Below, piece by piece: positions 53,559 through 62,700 of a stretch of 64,000 nt of DNA (positions are counted from its first letter, which is position 1; each line of letters begins with the position of its first letter). Location of the stretch: positions 62,001 to 126,000 of the forward strand of contig CAZDDI010000002.1 in NCBI GenBank assembly GCA_964504195.1. Reading direction: 5' to 3'. The position numbers and the translations under genes are program-made. The notes beneath the pieces are model-generated. The model was given only the letters and a program-made list of their open reading frames with translations, searched no databases and had not been told where the DNA came from. The stretch comes from CAZDDI01 sp964504195 (GTDB lineage Bacteria; Chloroflexota; Anaerolineae; B4-G1; SLSP01).

Positions 53559-53585
53559 GTAATTCTTGATAATCCTTGTTATACG

Positions 53586-53629
53586 ATGGAACGTGATGTG
53601 TGAAAATCCTATCGCGTTTCACGTTCCAT
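53586..53629. promoter_or_regulatory. Perfect 11-bp inverted repeat upstream of the PHP-AlbA_2 gene
   Basis: ATGGAACGTGA (53586-53596) and TCACGTTCCAT (53619-53629) with a 22-base spacer, lying 28 bases upstream of the PHP gene start and just after the response-regulator stop. No T tract follows on the minus strand, so an operator or attenuating RNA hairpin is more likely than a simple terminator. Confidence 0.5.
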
Positions 53630-53658
53630 GCTTTTCAAATGTAAGTGAACATATCCTG

Positions 53659-54039
53659 TCAGTGTGTCACTTCGGCGGTTGGTTTTTCATCTAGCATCTC
53701 TGCAATGCGGGTCAGTAGTTCTGCCGGGCGGAAGGGCTTGAGGATGAAGCTATCGGCACCGACTTGCGCGCACTCGTAGCGACAATCCATGCCGGACGCC
53801 ATCAAGACAGGGATGGTTTTGAGCTGTAAATCGTTTTTGAGTTCGCGCAGCGCCTCCATTGAGTTGCCCCCCGCCAGGTTGTAATCCATCAAAATAAATA
53901 CCGGACTTTCAGCCTGCACCATTGGCACGATACTTTCGGGCTTGGTAACGGTCAGCACTTCATAACCTTCAAGTTCTAGTAAGGTGGTGAGAAGTCCTAA
54001 CATCACAGGATCGTCGTCTACGATGAGAATTTTTGGCAT
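53659..54039 (-). CDS. Stand-alone response regulator receiver protein
   Basis: A 126-residue single receiver domain with no output domain. It has the acidic pocket VDDD at residues 7-10, phospho-acceptor Asp52 (LMDYNL), a Ser/Thr-position residue in MASGMD and the conserved Lys101 (LKPF). The start lies immediately after the lon stop, with its ribosome-binding site GAGGA inside the lon coding end, so it is co-transcribed with lon. Such proteins act as phosphorelay intermediates or through protein contacts. It could be a phosphate sink for a hybrid kinase such as the one at 16420-21336, which is inference only. Confidence 0.9.
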   Translation of the reverse strand: MPKILIVDDDPVMLGLLTTLLELEGYEVLTVTKPESIVPMVQAESPVFILMDYNLAGGNSMEALRELKNDLQLKTIPVLMASGMDCRYECAQVGADSFILKPFRPAELLTRIAEMLDEKPTAEVTH

Positions 54040-56547
54040 TTATAGTTCCTCGCTTGGTGTCTTAGCCGGGGTGGGCGCGGCAGGTAGTTGTAGTGCGGCG
54101 CTGAGCGCCTCTTCCACTCGTTCCACAAAAATCGTTTCGATGTCCCGCCGCACTTCGGCAGGGAGGTCTACCAGGTCTTTTTTGTTCTCGCGGGGTAGTA
54201 TGATCCGCGCCAGGCCGGCGCGATGGGCGGCTAGGATTTTTTCCTTGACACCCCCAATCGGTAAAATTTGTCCGCGCAAGGTGAGTTCTCCGGTCATACC
54301 TACATCCGCGTGGACACACTGCCCGGTGAGTAGCGAGACCAAGGCTACTGCAATGGTCACGCCTGCCGAAGGGCCGTCTTTGGGCACTGCTCCCGCTGGA
54401 ACGTGAACGTGAATATCTGTGTTCTTGAAGAATTCCGGGGCGATGTGCAGCTCTTCGGTGTGCGCGCGCACATAGCTGAGCGCGGCTTGCGCCGATTCTT
54501 TCATTACCTCGCCTAACTTGCCAGTGACGGTAAACTGCTGATTTCCGGGCATATGGGTCGCCTCGATGAAGATCAGCTCACCGCCTGTAGGTGTCCAGGC
54601 CAGGCCAGTGGCAACGCCCGGAATGGCGGTGCGTTGGGCGACCTCGGCTAGGAACCGTTGCGGGCCTAAATACTTGTGCAGATTTTGTTGGGTGATGCGG
54701 GTAAGCGGTGCGTTCTGGCTTGCGATGTTTTTGGCATCTTCGGCAATACCTGTAGCAATTTTGCGGCAGACGCGTCCGATTTCGCGCTCCAGGTTCCGCA
54801 CGCCCGCCTCGCGGGTGTAATCGCTGATGATGGCGTGCAGCGCATTATCGGAAAATGTGATTTCCTCCGCGCGCAGCCCGTTCTCGCGGATCTGGCGGGG
54901 TATCAGATACCCGCGCGCGATGTGGCGCTTCTCAAAATCAGTATAGCCGGCTAGTGTGATGATCTCCATGCGGTCGCGCAACGGCGCGGGGATGGGATCA
55001 AGCCAGTTGGCGGTAGTGATGAAGAGCACTTCAGAGAGATCGAAGGGCACGTCCAGATAGTGATCGCGGAACTCGCGGTTCTGTTCGGGGTCGAGTACTT
55101 CGAGTAGCGCAGAGGCCGGATCGCCGCGAAAGTCCGCGCCGAGCTTGTCAATCTCATCGAGCATGAAGACGGGGTTCTTGCTGCCGACGCGGCGGATGGC
55201 CTGCATGATGCGGCCCGGCAGTGCCCCGATGTAGGTGCGGCGATGGCCGCGAATTTCGGCCTCGTCGCGCACGCCGCCCAATGATTGCCGCACGAACTCG
55301 CGACCCAGCGCGCGCGCAATCGAGCGGCCTAGCGAAGTCTTGCCGGTGCCAGGTGGGCCGACGAAGCATAACAGCGCGCCCTCGCGCTCACGGCGCAGAT
55401 AATCAGGTGGCGCGTTAGCCTCATCGTCTGTACGTTCCAGCCGGAGGCGGCGCACGGCCAGATACTCCAGGATGCGCTCCTTGATTTTTTCCAGATCGTA
55501 GTGATCTTCGTTGAGCACCTCACGGGCGTGCGCCAGATTGAGATTGTCGTTGGTGGTAGTCTGCCAGGGCAGGTTCACCAGCCAATCCAGGTAGGTACGG
55601 ATGACACCATATTCGGGTGAGGCCATGGGGACCCGTTGGAGGCGTTCCAGCTCGCGCCGGGCCTCTTGTTGTGCCTCTTCAGGCATGGCGGACTCGGCGA
55701 TTTTGCGCTCGAACTCTTCGACATCGGCCTTGTGCTCGTCGCCTTCCCCCAGCTCCTTGCGGATAGCTTCGAGCTGGTGGCGCAGAATGTACTCGCGCTG
55801 GTTCTTCTCGATCTCGGATTGTGCTTCGTTCTGAATCTTCTGACCGACTTCAGCGACTTCTACCTCATGGGAAAGTAGGGTTAAGAGCTCGCGCAGCTTC
55901 GCCTCGGCGTCATTATATTCCAGGATTTGTTGGGCAGTTTCAAGAGGCATCCGCAGGTGTGTCGCCAGAATGTAGGCCAGTTGTAGCGGCGATTCTGCGC
56001 CGCGAATCATTGCTGTTAGCTCGTTAGGAAGTGCGGGGAGCAGGTCGGCCAGGCGTCCGAAGACATCCAGTATGCCTCGCTGAAGGGCTTCTACTTCTAC
56101 TCCATCCGGTTCTGCTTCGGGGTGTGCGCTGAGGTTGGCGCGCAGATAGGGCTCGGTTTGCGTGAAACTATCCAGGCGCACGCGCGTCATACCTTGTAAT
56201 ACAAGCGTGTTGCCTTCCGGCGCTTTGAAGACGCGATGGACCATCACGATGACGCCGGTGCGGTAGAGATCGTCCGGGCCGGGTTCTTCAAGATCGATAT
56301 CTTTGCTGGCGACAACGACCATTAGCCGGTCGGCGGCGATCACATCATCCACCAGCTCCAGCGAGCGGGGGCGGTTCACGCGGATCGGCGCGAGCGTGAG
56401 GGGGTAGATGACGACATTGCGGAGCGGCAACACCGGCAACTCGGAGGGTAGATACGAGAGCGGTTTGAGGGTTTCTTGTAGGAACGCAGCAGCAGAGCGA
56501 TCCCGTTGCCCACCCATATCGGCGAAGGATAAGAAGGGATCACTCAT
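54040..56547 (-). CDS. lon: ATP-dependent protease La (LonA)
   Basis: An 835-residue protein of standard LonA length. Order: N-terminal substrate-binding domain (~35-235; LPVLPLRNVVIYP), coiled-coil region, AAA+ module with Walker A GPPGTGKTS and Walker B FMLDEIDKL, and C-terminal protease domain with catalytic Ser727 (KDGPSAGVT) and Lys770 (GGVKEKIL). The 43-residue dyad spacing matches E. coli Lon. It degrades damaged and regulatory proteins. It is the first gene of a lon-response regulator unit; no clear heat-shock operator was recognised upstream. Confidence 0.95.
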   Translation of the reverse strand: MSDPFLSFADMGGQRDRSAAAFLQETLKPLSYLPSELPVLPLRNVVIYPLTLAPIRVNRPRSLELVDDVIAADRLMVVVASKDIDLEEPGPDDLYRTGVIVMVHRVFKAPEGNTLVLQGMTRVRLDSFTQTEPYLRANLSAHPEAEPDGVEVEALQRGILDVFGRLADLLPALPNELTAMIRGAESPLQLAYILATHLRMPLETAQQILEYNDAEAKLRELLTLLSHEVEVAEVGQKIQNEAQSEIEKNQREYILRHQLEAIRKELGEGDEHKADVEEFERKIAESAMPEEAQQEARRELERLQRVPMASPEYGVIRTYLDWLVNLPWQTTTNDNLNLAHAREVLNEDHYDLEKIKERILEYLAVRRLRLERTDDEANAPPDYLRREREGALLCFVGPPGTGKTSLGRSIARALGREFVRQSLGGVRDEAEIRGHRRTYIGALPGRIMQAIRRVGSKNPVFMLDEIDKLGADFRGDPASALLEVLDPEQNREFRDHYLDVPFDLSEVLFITTANWLDPIPAPLRDRMEIITLAGYTDFEKRHIARGYLIPRQIRENGLRAEEITFSDNALHAIISDYTREAGVRNLEREIGRVCRKIATGIAEDAKNIASQNAPLTRITQQNLHKYLGPQRFLAEVAQRTAIPGVATGLAWTPTGGELIFIEATHMPGNQQFTVTGKLGEVMKESAQAALSYVRAHTEELHIAPEFFKNTDIHVHVPAGAVPKDGPSAGVTIAVALVSLLTGQCVHADVGMTGELTLRGQILPIGGVKEKILAAHRAGLARIILPRENKKDLVDLPAEVRRDIETIFVERVEEALSAALQLPAAPTPAKTPSEEL

Positions 56548-57007
56548 GCGGATGTATCCTCCGTCCGGGCGCCGCTGGCCCGCCAGTGGTCTTGTAGTTT
56601 CAAGTCAAGCTCCTCATATCTTTGTTGTACGTTACTCAATATCTCTCTATTTTACCACAACTTCTATACAATAGGTAATTGTTAGATAAGGATTTACTAA
56701 AGTCAGGGGGCTGTCTGTTCACCAGGATTTTGATAGGACACAGATTTTACGGATAAGAATCGCAAAAAATCTATTTGATTTGCAAAATCCATGTGCTACT
56801 TTCTGCATCAAACTAGATGGCAATTTGAGGTATTCAGGACTTACAGGTTTTGTGGGCAGAACTGAAATTGCAGCGTGGAGGATGTAAAATTTGCAGAGAT
56901 TTTTTCTAACTACCAGATAGGGTACTTGCGTGGGGGAGCTAATCCTGTCTTTGAAGCTGACGGGTAGTTACCAATGCTTCCTGTTCATCATTTTACCCAA
57001 AACCGAT
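56548..57007. other. Gene-free gap between divergent lon and infC
   Basis: About 460 bases with no credible gene. It holds presumed lon promoter sequence (TTACCT and TAAAAT on the minus strand, 18 bases apart, around 56650-56685; weak) and a decayed copy of the dispersed repeat at 56829-56912. Confidence 0.5.
56829..56912. repeat. Dispersed intergenic repeat, decayed copy 3
   Basis: GGACTTACAGGTTTTG, GCAGAACTGAAATT, GCGTGGAGGATG and TTTGCAGAGATTTTT fall in the same order as the stronger copies at 48929 and 51115, but with more changes. Confidence 0.35.
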
Positions 57008-57036
57008 TTGACAGAGACGTTCATTCATGTTATGAT
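57008..57036 (+). promoter_or_regulatory. Sigma-70-type promoter for infC-rpmI-rplT
   Basis: A perfect TTGACA (57008-57013), a 17-base spacer and TATGAT (57031-57036). The AUU start of infC follows 45 bases later. Confidence 0.8.
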
Positions 57037-57081
57037 AGCGGCGCATTTACGTTCAGCTGCCAGCAATGAAAGGGGATAACA

Positions 57082-57600
57082 ATTAGTAAGGAAAAGTATC
57101 GCATCAACCGGCAAATCCGGGCGTCTCAAGTGCGGGTCATCGGGGCGGATAACAGCAATCTCGAAGTGATGGCTCTGGATCAGGCTCTTACCCTTGCACA
57201 AGAGGCTGGTTTAGATTTAGTCGAAGTCGCACCGAATGCTGACCCGCCTGTCGTGCGTGTGATGGATTATGGCAAGTTCATCTACGAGCAGTCGAAGAAA
57301 GACCGTGAGGCACGCCGCGCACAAAAACAGATCGAAATTAAAGAGATTCGGCTGCGTCCTAAGACCGACGAACATCATCTGGGATTCAAGACCCGCGCAG
57401 CGCGGGGGTGGTTGGAAGATGGGAATAAGGTCAAGGTGCGCGTGCGCTTCCGAGGGCGGGAAATCACCTATCCCGAAGTCGCGTTAGAGCAGCTCAACCA
57501 GATTGCTGCTGATCTTACCGATATTGCAGTCATCGAGCAGATTCCCCAGCTGGACGGCAGAACGATGCTCATGGTGCTTGCACCGAAAAAGAAGAAGTAG
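57082..57600 (+). CDS. infC: Translation initiation factor IF-3, AUU start codon
   Basis: A 172-residue IF-3. The frame is open back to 57070, and conserved N-terminal residues (KEKYRINRQIRA, VRVIG) lie before the first conventional start (GTG 57130). ATT at 57082 has AAAGGGG (57069-57075) six bases upstream, so the rare AUU start is the best choice. Conserved regions include VMDYGKFIYEQSKK, EIKEIRLRP and RVRFRGREI. IF-3 checks the start codon on the 30S subunit. In E. coli infC also uses AUU, which lets IF-3 repress its own synthesis; the same control is likely here. First gene of infC-rpmI-rplT. Confidence 0.95.
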   Translation: MSKEKYRINRQIRASQVRVIGADNSNLEVMALDQALTLAQEAGLDLVEVAPNADPPVVRVMDYGKFIYEQSKKDREARRAQKQIEIKEIRLRPKTDEHHLGFKTRAARGWLEDGNKVKVRVRFRGREITYPEVALEQLNQIAADLTDIAVIEQIPQLDGRTMLMVLAPKKKK

Positions 57601-57636
57601 AAAATCATCAGGACTTAAAGGATTCGGAGGATTAAC

Positions 57637-57855
57637 GTGCCTAAAATTAAGACCCATAAATCAACCTCCAAGCGCTTCCGCCTTACTCAGGGCGGTAAGG
57701 GCAAGCTGGTGCGCACCAAGCAGGGCAAGAGCCACTTGCGCCGCAAGAAATCCCAGCGCGCCTTGCGCCAGTTCGACGAGATGCTCGTTGTGACCCATTC
57801 GGGGACTATCCGGCGTGTCAAGCGGTTGGCCCCGTACCTGCATGAAAAAGAGTAG
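57637..57855 (+). CDS. rpmI: 50S ribosomal protein L35
   Basis: A 72-residue basic protein starting at GTG 57637 after CGGAGG. It shows the L35 N-terminus PKIKTHKSTSKRFRLTQGG, then LVRTKQGKSHLRRKKSQRAL and a C-terminal VKRLAPYL. It is slightly longer than the usual 64-66 residues. It sits in the conserved infC-rpmI-rplT order. Confidence 0.95.
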   Translation: MPKIKTHKSTSKRFRLTQGGKGKLVRTKQGKSHLRRKKSQRALRQFDEMLVVTHSGTIRRVKRLAPYLHEKE

Positions 57856-57864
57856 AGGTGAAGC

Positions 57865-58215
57865 GTGAGAGTTAAAGGTGGAATTGTTACTCGGCAACGA
57901 CATAAGCGGCTCATTCGCCGGGCCAAGGGCTATTATGGCACCCGGCGCAAGTTGTTCCGCCGCGCTAACGAAGCGCTTCTGAAGGCGGGCGCTTATGCGT
58001 ATCGTGACCGCCGCAATCGGCGGCGTGATTTGCGCCGCCTGTGGATTATCCGCATCAATGCGGCTGCACGCTTGCATGGTATATCCTACAGCCGCTTGAC
58101 TTATGGCCTCAAGCAAAACGCCATTGTGTTGGATCGCAAGATGCTGGCTGATCTGGCTGTGAACGATCCGCAGGCCTTTGGCGCGGTCGTGGCTGCGGCT
58201 CAGAATCAGGCTTAA
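57865..58215 (+). CDS. rplT: 50S ribosomal protein L20
   Basis: A 116-residue basic protein starting at GTG 57865, nine bases after rpmI, with AGAGGTG upstream. It has the L20 signature RHKRLIRRAKGYYGTRRKLF, then ALLKAGAYAYRDRR, LRRLWIIRINAAAR and YGLKQNAIVLDRKMLADLAV. L20 binds 23S rRNA early in assembly and represses the operon in some bacteria. A strong terminator follows. Confidence 0.97.
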   Translation: MRVKGGIVTRQRHKRLIRRAKGYYGTRRKLFRRANEALLKAGAYAYRDRRNRRRDLRRLWIIRINAAARLHGISYSRLTYGLKQNAIVLDRKMLADLAVNDPQAFGAVVAAAQNQA

Positions 58216-58234
58216 TTGCTCTGGCTTGTCTCTT

Positions 58235-58265
58235 ACGCCGCCTGAGTTGGCTCAGGCGGCGTTTT
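58235..58265 (+). terminator. Rho-independent terminator of infC-rpmI-rplT
   Basis: A perfect 12-bp stem (ACGCCGCCTGAG, 58235-58246, with complement 58251-58262), loop TTGG and a short T run, 20 bases after the rplT stop. Confidence 0.9.
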
Positions 58266-58447
58266 GGCGTATAATTGATGTAATGCAAGCTGCTGTTTGC
58301 AGTGCAAATGCGACGTCAGCGACAACGAAAATACGTAGAATGGCAGTTTCTTGCAGAGCCAGGGTGCTCTGAATGGATCGTTAGATCCGCGACGAGCTAA
58401 ATTTTGAGATTTGTCATTCATTATTTTTCTAAGGAAGGAGTTTCACT

Positions 58448-58972
58448 ATGAACACACCTGCAGAAGTTGCCCCGCACATTTTTGAACAACATCTGGCTTT
58501 ACAGGCACGCGCCAATGTGGAGCGCCAGCATCGCAGCGGCGCGGATTGGTTTTTCTGGATTGCCGGCCTTTCGCTGATCAATTCGCTGATGATGTGGTTG
58601 GGCGGGGGGCTGAATTTCCTGGCGGGCCTGGCTATTACGCAGGTGATGGATGGTATTGTGTATTCCATCGCTGAGGAACTGTGGCTGACCGGCAATCCTG
58701 CTGTGACGCTCGTTGCGCTAGGGCTGGATGCATTTGTCGCCGGTATCTTTGTGTTCTGCGGCGTATTTGCCCGCAAACGCTATGCCTGGAGTTTTATTAT
58801 CGGCATGATTTTCTACGCACTCGATGCGCTGTTGGCGTTGGCCTTCGGCAGTTATCTGGTCTTTGCTTTTCACTTGTGGGCGTTGTTTGGGCTTTTTACG
58901 GGATTACGCGCGCTCAAGCAATTGCGCGCTTTGCCAGATGTGGCAGTTGATCTTCGCCCCAACATAGCTTAG
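58448..58972 (+). CDS. Polytopic membrane protein of unknown function
   Basis: A 174-residue protein with about four hydrophobic helices (near 33-70, 88-108, 113-135 and 140-158) and short polar ends. ATG 58448 follows AAGGAAGGAG. The N-terminal segment FEQHLALQARANVERQH is amphipathic. I do not recognise the family. It lies alone between the rplT terminator and the ECF sigma gene. Confidence 0.7.
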   Translation: MNTPAEVAPHIFEQHLALQARANVERQHRSGADWFFWIAGLSLINSLMMWLGGGLNFLAGLAITQVMDGIVYSIAEELWLTGNPAVTLVALGLDAFVAGIFVFCGVFARKRYAWSFIIGMIFYALDALLALAFGSYLVFAFHLWALFGLFTGLRALKQLRALPDVAVDLRPNIA

Positions 58973-59115
58973 AACCGCGAACCTATACGCAATTTGCGTA
59001 CACATTTCTTCATTCATGTAACTATTTTCCGTTTACTGTCTACCCTTTCCCTGTTACCTTTTCTTTATCTCCACGACATTCAAAGCAGAACGTTCAGTAT
59101 TACAAAGAGGGTCTC

Positions 59116-59700
59116 TTGCACACACATGCGACTTTTGATGAACTTGCGCTGGCGCGGCAGGCGCAGCGCGATCCGGATGCTTTTGATGCGCTCTATCGCC
59201 GGTATGTGACGCAGGTGTATCGTTACTGCTACGCCCGCGTCAATAATGTTGCCGACGCCGAAGACCTTACCGCGCAGGTGTTTCTCGCTGCGTTGGAGGC
59301 ACTTGCTAAGTTTGAGGGGCGCGGCGCGTTTGCTGCATGGCTCTTTGGGATTGCCAGCCGCAAGTGTGCGGACTTTTACCGGCGTAAGTATGCTGATCGT
59401 AGCACCCCGCTCGAAGTTGCCGATACGCGCGCCGACCCCGAAGCTGCTGACCCGGAACAGGTCGCGCTCGAACAAAGCTTGCTCGCGTGTGTGCGACGCA
59501 TGTTGCGCTATATCAGTCCTGACCGCGTCGAGGCTTTGCACTTGCGCTACTGGGGCGGGTTGAGCATCCATGAGATGAGCGTCCTCATGCAACGTAGCGA
59601 GTCCGCTGTGAAAATGTTAATATCAAGAGCTTTGAATGACCTGAGAGAGAGGTGCCTATATGAGCGACCAGAATCTGACCCAGCCCACGTCGTCCCTTGA
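59116..59700 (+). CDS. ECF-type RNA polymerase sigma factor
   Basis: A 194-residue sigma-70 family protein with only regions 2 and 4. Region 2 is at ~20-90 (FDALYRRYVTQVYRYCY, DAEDLTAQVFLAAL, then AAWLFGIASRKCADFYRR) and region 4 at ~125-180 (ALHLRYWGGLSIHEMSVLM, SAVKMLISRALNDLRER). The start is TTG 59116, five bases after AGAGG; no ATG is in frame nearby. The coding end overlaps the start of the following giant gene by 41 bases. ECF factors are usually held by a co-encoded membrane anti-sigma factor; the next protein's cytoplasmic tail is the candidate. Confidence 0.92.
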   Translation: MHTHATFDELALARQAQRDPDAFDALYRRYVTQVYRYCYARVNNVADAEDLTAQVFLAALEALAKFEGRGAFAAWLFGIASRKCADFYRRKYADRSTPLEVADTRADPEAADPEQVALEQSLLACVRRMLRYISPDRVEALHLRYWGGLSIHEMSVLMQRSESAVKMLISRALNDLRERCLYERPESDPAHVVP

Positions 59701-62700
59701 AGGTGACGATCTTGTTGAAGCGGCTGTCCAAAAAACTGCTGCCAGTATCAAACCCAATCCCCATTTTATTGAGCGACTTTCTGCGCGTTTGCGTGCGCGC
59801 CATCGCTCTGCTGTGCCTCGTCGCGCGCGGTTACCTCTCTGGGGGTGGCTGAGCGCGGCTCTCGTCCTCGTGCTGACTATTGGCGTGGCCGGGCGGGCGC
59901 TGTTGCCTGGCATATCTACGCCTGCCACGCCTGATGTTACTACCCTCGCGCAGCCGCCGTCGGATAGTACGCCTGAGCCGGCCCCGGACTGGCTGGCTGA
60001 CTTGCCCCCGGCGCTGGCTGAAGTGTTCCCGCGTCCGGGGCAGGAAGTTTCCGCGGAATCCGCCGCTATCACGCTGCGCTTTGGTGCGCCGATGGATCGC
60101 GCCAGTGTGGAGCAGGCCGTACACGTGACGCCCGCCGTGGAAGGCGAGTTTGTTTGGGATGACGACCAGACCGTCACGTTCCGCCCCAAGTCGTTGGCTG
60201 TTGCAGCTGATTACCGCGTGCTGGTGGATACGAGTGCGCGCGGCAGTAACGGGTTGCCGCTTTCGCGTGAGCTGGCTTTTAACTTTTCTACTCTCAGCCC
60301 GTTACAGGTGACGCATGTTTCACCAGCTAACAACTCCCGTGATTTGCGTGGTGATTCGCCGCTGCTGTTGGCATTCAATTACCCAGTGGTGCCAATCAAC
60401 TGTACCGGCCAGGTGGCGGATGCTGTTGCCGGTTGCGCTCCGCTTGATCTCACCTTTACGCCGGGCATGGTGGGGCAAGGGTTCTGGGTCAACACTAGCT
60501 TGTACCGCTACGATCCTTTGCCGGCCTGGGATACTGGTGTAACGTATACTGCGACGCTGGCAGCCGGATTGACCAGTGTAGATGGCGCGATACTCGACAC
60601 ACCGATGCTTTGGAATTTCTCGACCGCTGCGCCACGCCTGCTCTCTTATCTGCCTAGTGAGCCTGACACGCTGCTGGAGGCGGTAGTGCAATTGGGCTTT
60701 AATACGCCTATGAACTCGCAATCTGTCCAGGATGCTTTTACCCTTACCGACCCGGACGGCAATCGCGTAACCTTTACGGCGGCCTGGAGTGATAACAACA
60801 CGCGAGTTGTGTTGACCCCCACGCAACAGCTCGTGTTGGGGACACGCTACGCTGCGCGGCTCGAGGCGACCGCGCTGGCTGTGAATGGCAGCGCGGTGGG
60901 AGATGCCTCTGCCTGGTATTTCACTACAGTTCCTGCTCCGGTAATCAAATCTGTCGGTGTGCAAGGTAATCGGCTTGATCTTTATTCTGGTCTGGAAGTT
61001 GCTTTTGCCGGGTTGATGGATCCCGCAACGTTTGAGGGGCGACTACGCCTTTTGCAGGGCCGGCAGATTGTGAATTTCAACACTTGGTTTAGTGATTACG
61101 ACAATAAGTTATACATTCACTGGGACAAAGAACCCAGTACCGAGTATTGTCTCACCATTGAGCCGGGCATTGCTGACCGTTATGGTAACACAATCGCTGT
61201 GGGGCGCACAGATTGCTTCACCAGCGCGCCGCGTGAGCCATTCTTCCTTCTGGCCGCGCGCGGCGATATGCTGACTCTGGACGCTGCCGAACCATCACGT
61301 TTATACTTTGTCGCGGCTAACGTTGGGGAAGTGCGTTTGACGTTATCCACAATGGGTGAAAATTCGATGCTGGCCTATCAATTTAGCCCAACGCAGCGGG
61401 TGCGCCAGTGGACACTGACGCCGGATACGCCTCGCGATGCGGTGACATTATTGCCGGTGGATTTGCTTGAAACCAGTACCCTCGCGCCTGGTTACTATTT
61501 GCTAGAGTGGACAGTGCCCGGAGCGCAGCGTCACATGGGAGCACAGCGTGCGCGGATTGTGGTGGTAGATCGGCATGTCACACTCAAGGTGGCGCAGGAA
61601 GAAGCCCTTGTTTGGGTAACGGATTTGCGCACCGGGCAGCCGGTCTCCGGCGCGGAAGTGCGCCTCCTTGTGGATGAGGCCGGTAATCTATTGGGCAGTG
61701 GCGTGACCGATGCGGATGGTATCGCACGGTTCGATATTCGTCAGTCCACCAATCGCTGGGCCAATATGTTAGCTGTCACGGGCGTTGCCGGTCAACCCGG
61801 TTTTGGAGTTGCTCATAACGAGTGGAATGCGGGCGTCTCTGCGTGGGATTTTGGTATTGATGCAGCCTATTATACTGACTTCATACGGCCACGCATCTAC
61901 CTGCAAACAGATCGCCCTATTTATCGCCCCGGACAGCTCGTCCATGCACGTGGTATTGCGCGTTTGGACAATGACGCTGCCTACACCTTGCTTCCCGCCG
62001 GGCAGGAAATCACGTTGGTATTGCATGATCCTAACTGGGAGCAGGTCTCACAGCTCGTAGTTGAACTTAACGAGCAAGGTACCTTCGCTGTTGATTTTGA
62101 TTTGGGGGACGAAGCCCTGTTGGGCTACTATACGTTGCAAGCTCGTACACTTGGTACATCGGAATACGATACCTGGAGTGTGACTTTCGCCGTAGCGGCC
62201 TATCGCAAACCGGAGTTTGAGGTGAGTGTAACCTCAGAACATGACGCACGGCTGCAAGGCGAGACGCTGCGCGCGTTGGTGGAAGGGGCGTACTACTCTG
62301 GGGGAGCGGTACATCAAGCGCGTGTCGCGTGGACGGTGCGTGCAGAACCGTATAGCTTCTGGCCGGATGTGCCCGGCTGGTGGAGCTGGAATACAAGCGC
62401 TGGGTGGTGGGGCTATGAGCCGGAAATCATCGCGCAGGGCGAGGGGCAGACCGACGTGCAGGGGCGCTTCTGGGTAGAATTGCCGGCTACGTTGGAGACT
62501 TTACGTAACGATGAAAGCATTGTGTCGCAGCGCTGGACTATCGAGGCGACCATCACAGATGAGAGTGGTTTTCCTGTTACTGGCAGGAGCGAGGTGGTGA
62601 TCCATGCGGCGCGCTTCTATCTGGGGTTGCGCCCTGATTCTTGGGTGGCTGAATCTGGTAAAGTCGCTGCCATCAATGTTTTGGCCTTGGATTGGGACGA

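Noticed and set aside
57130..57600. infC starting at GTG 57130
   Set aside because: It would delete the conserved IF-3 N-terminus, and the GTG has no ribosome-binding site.
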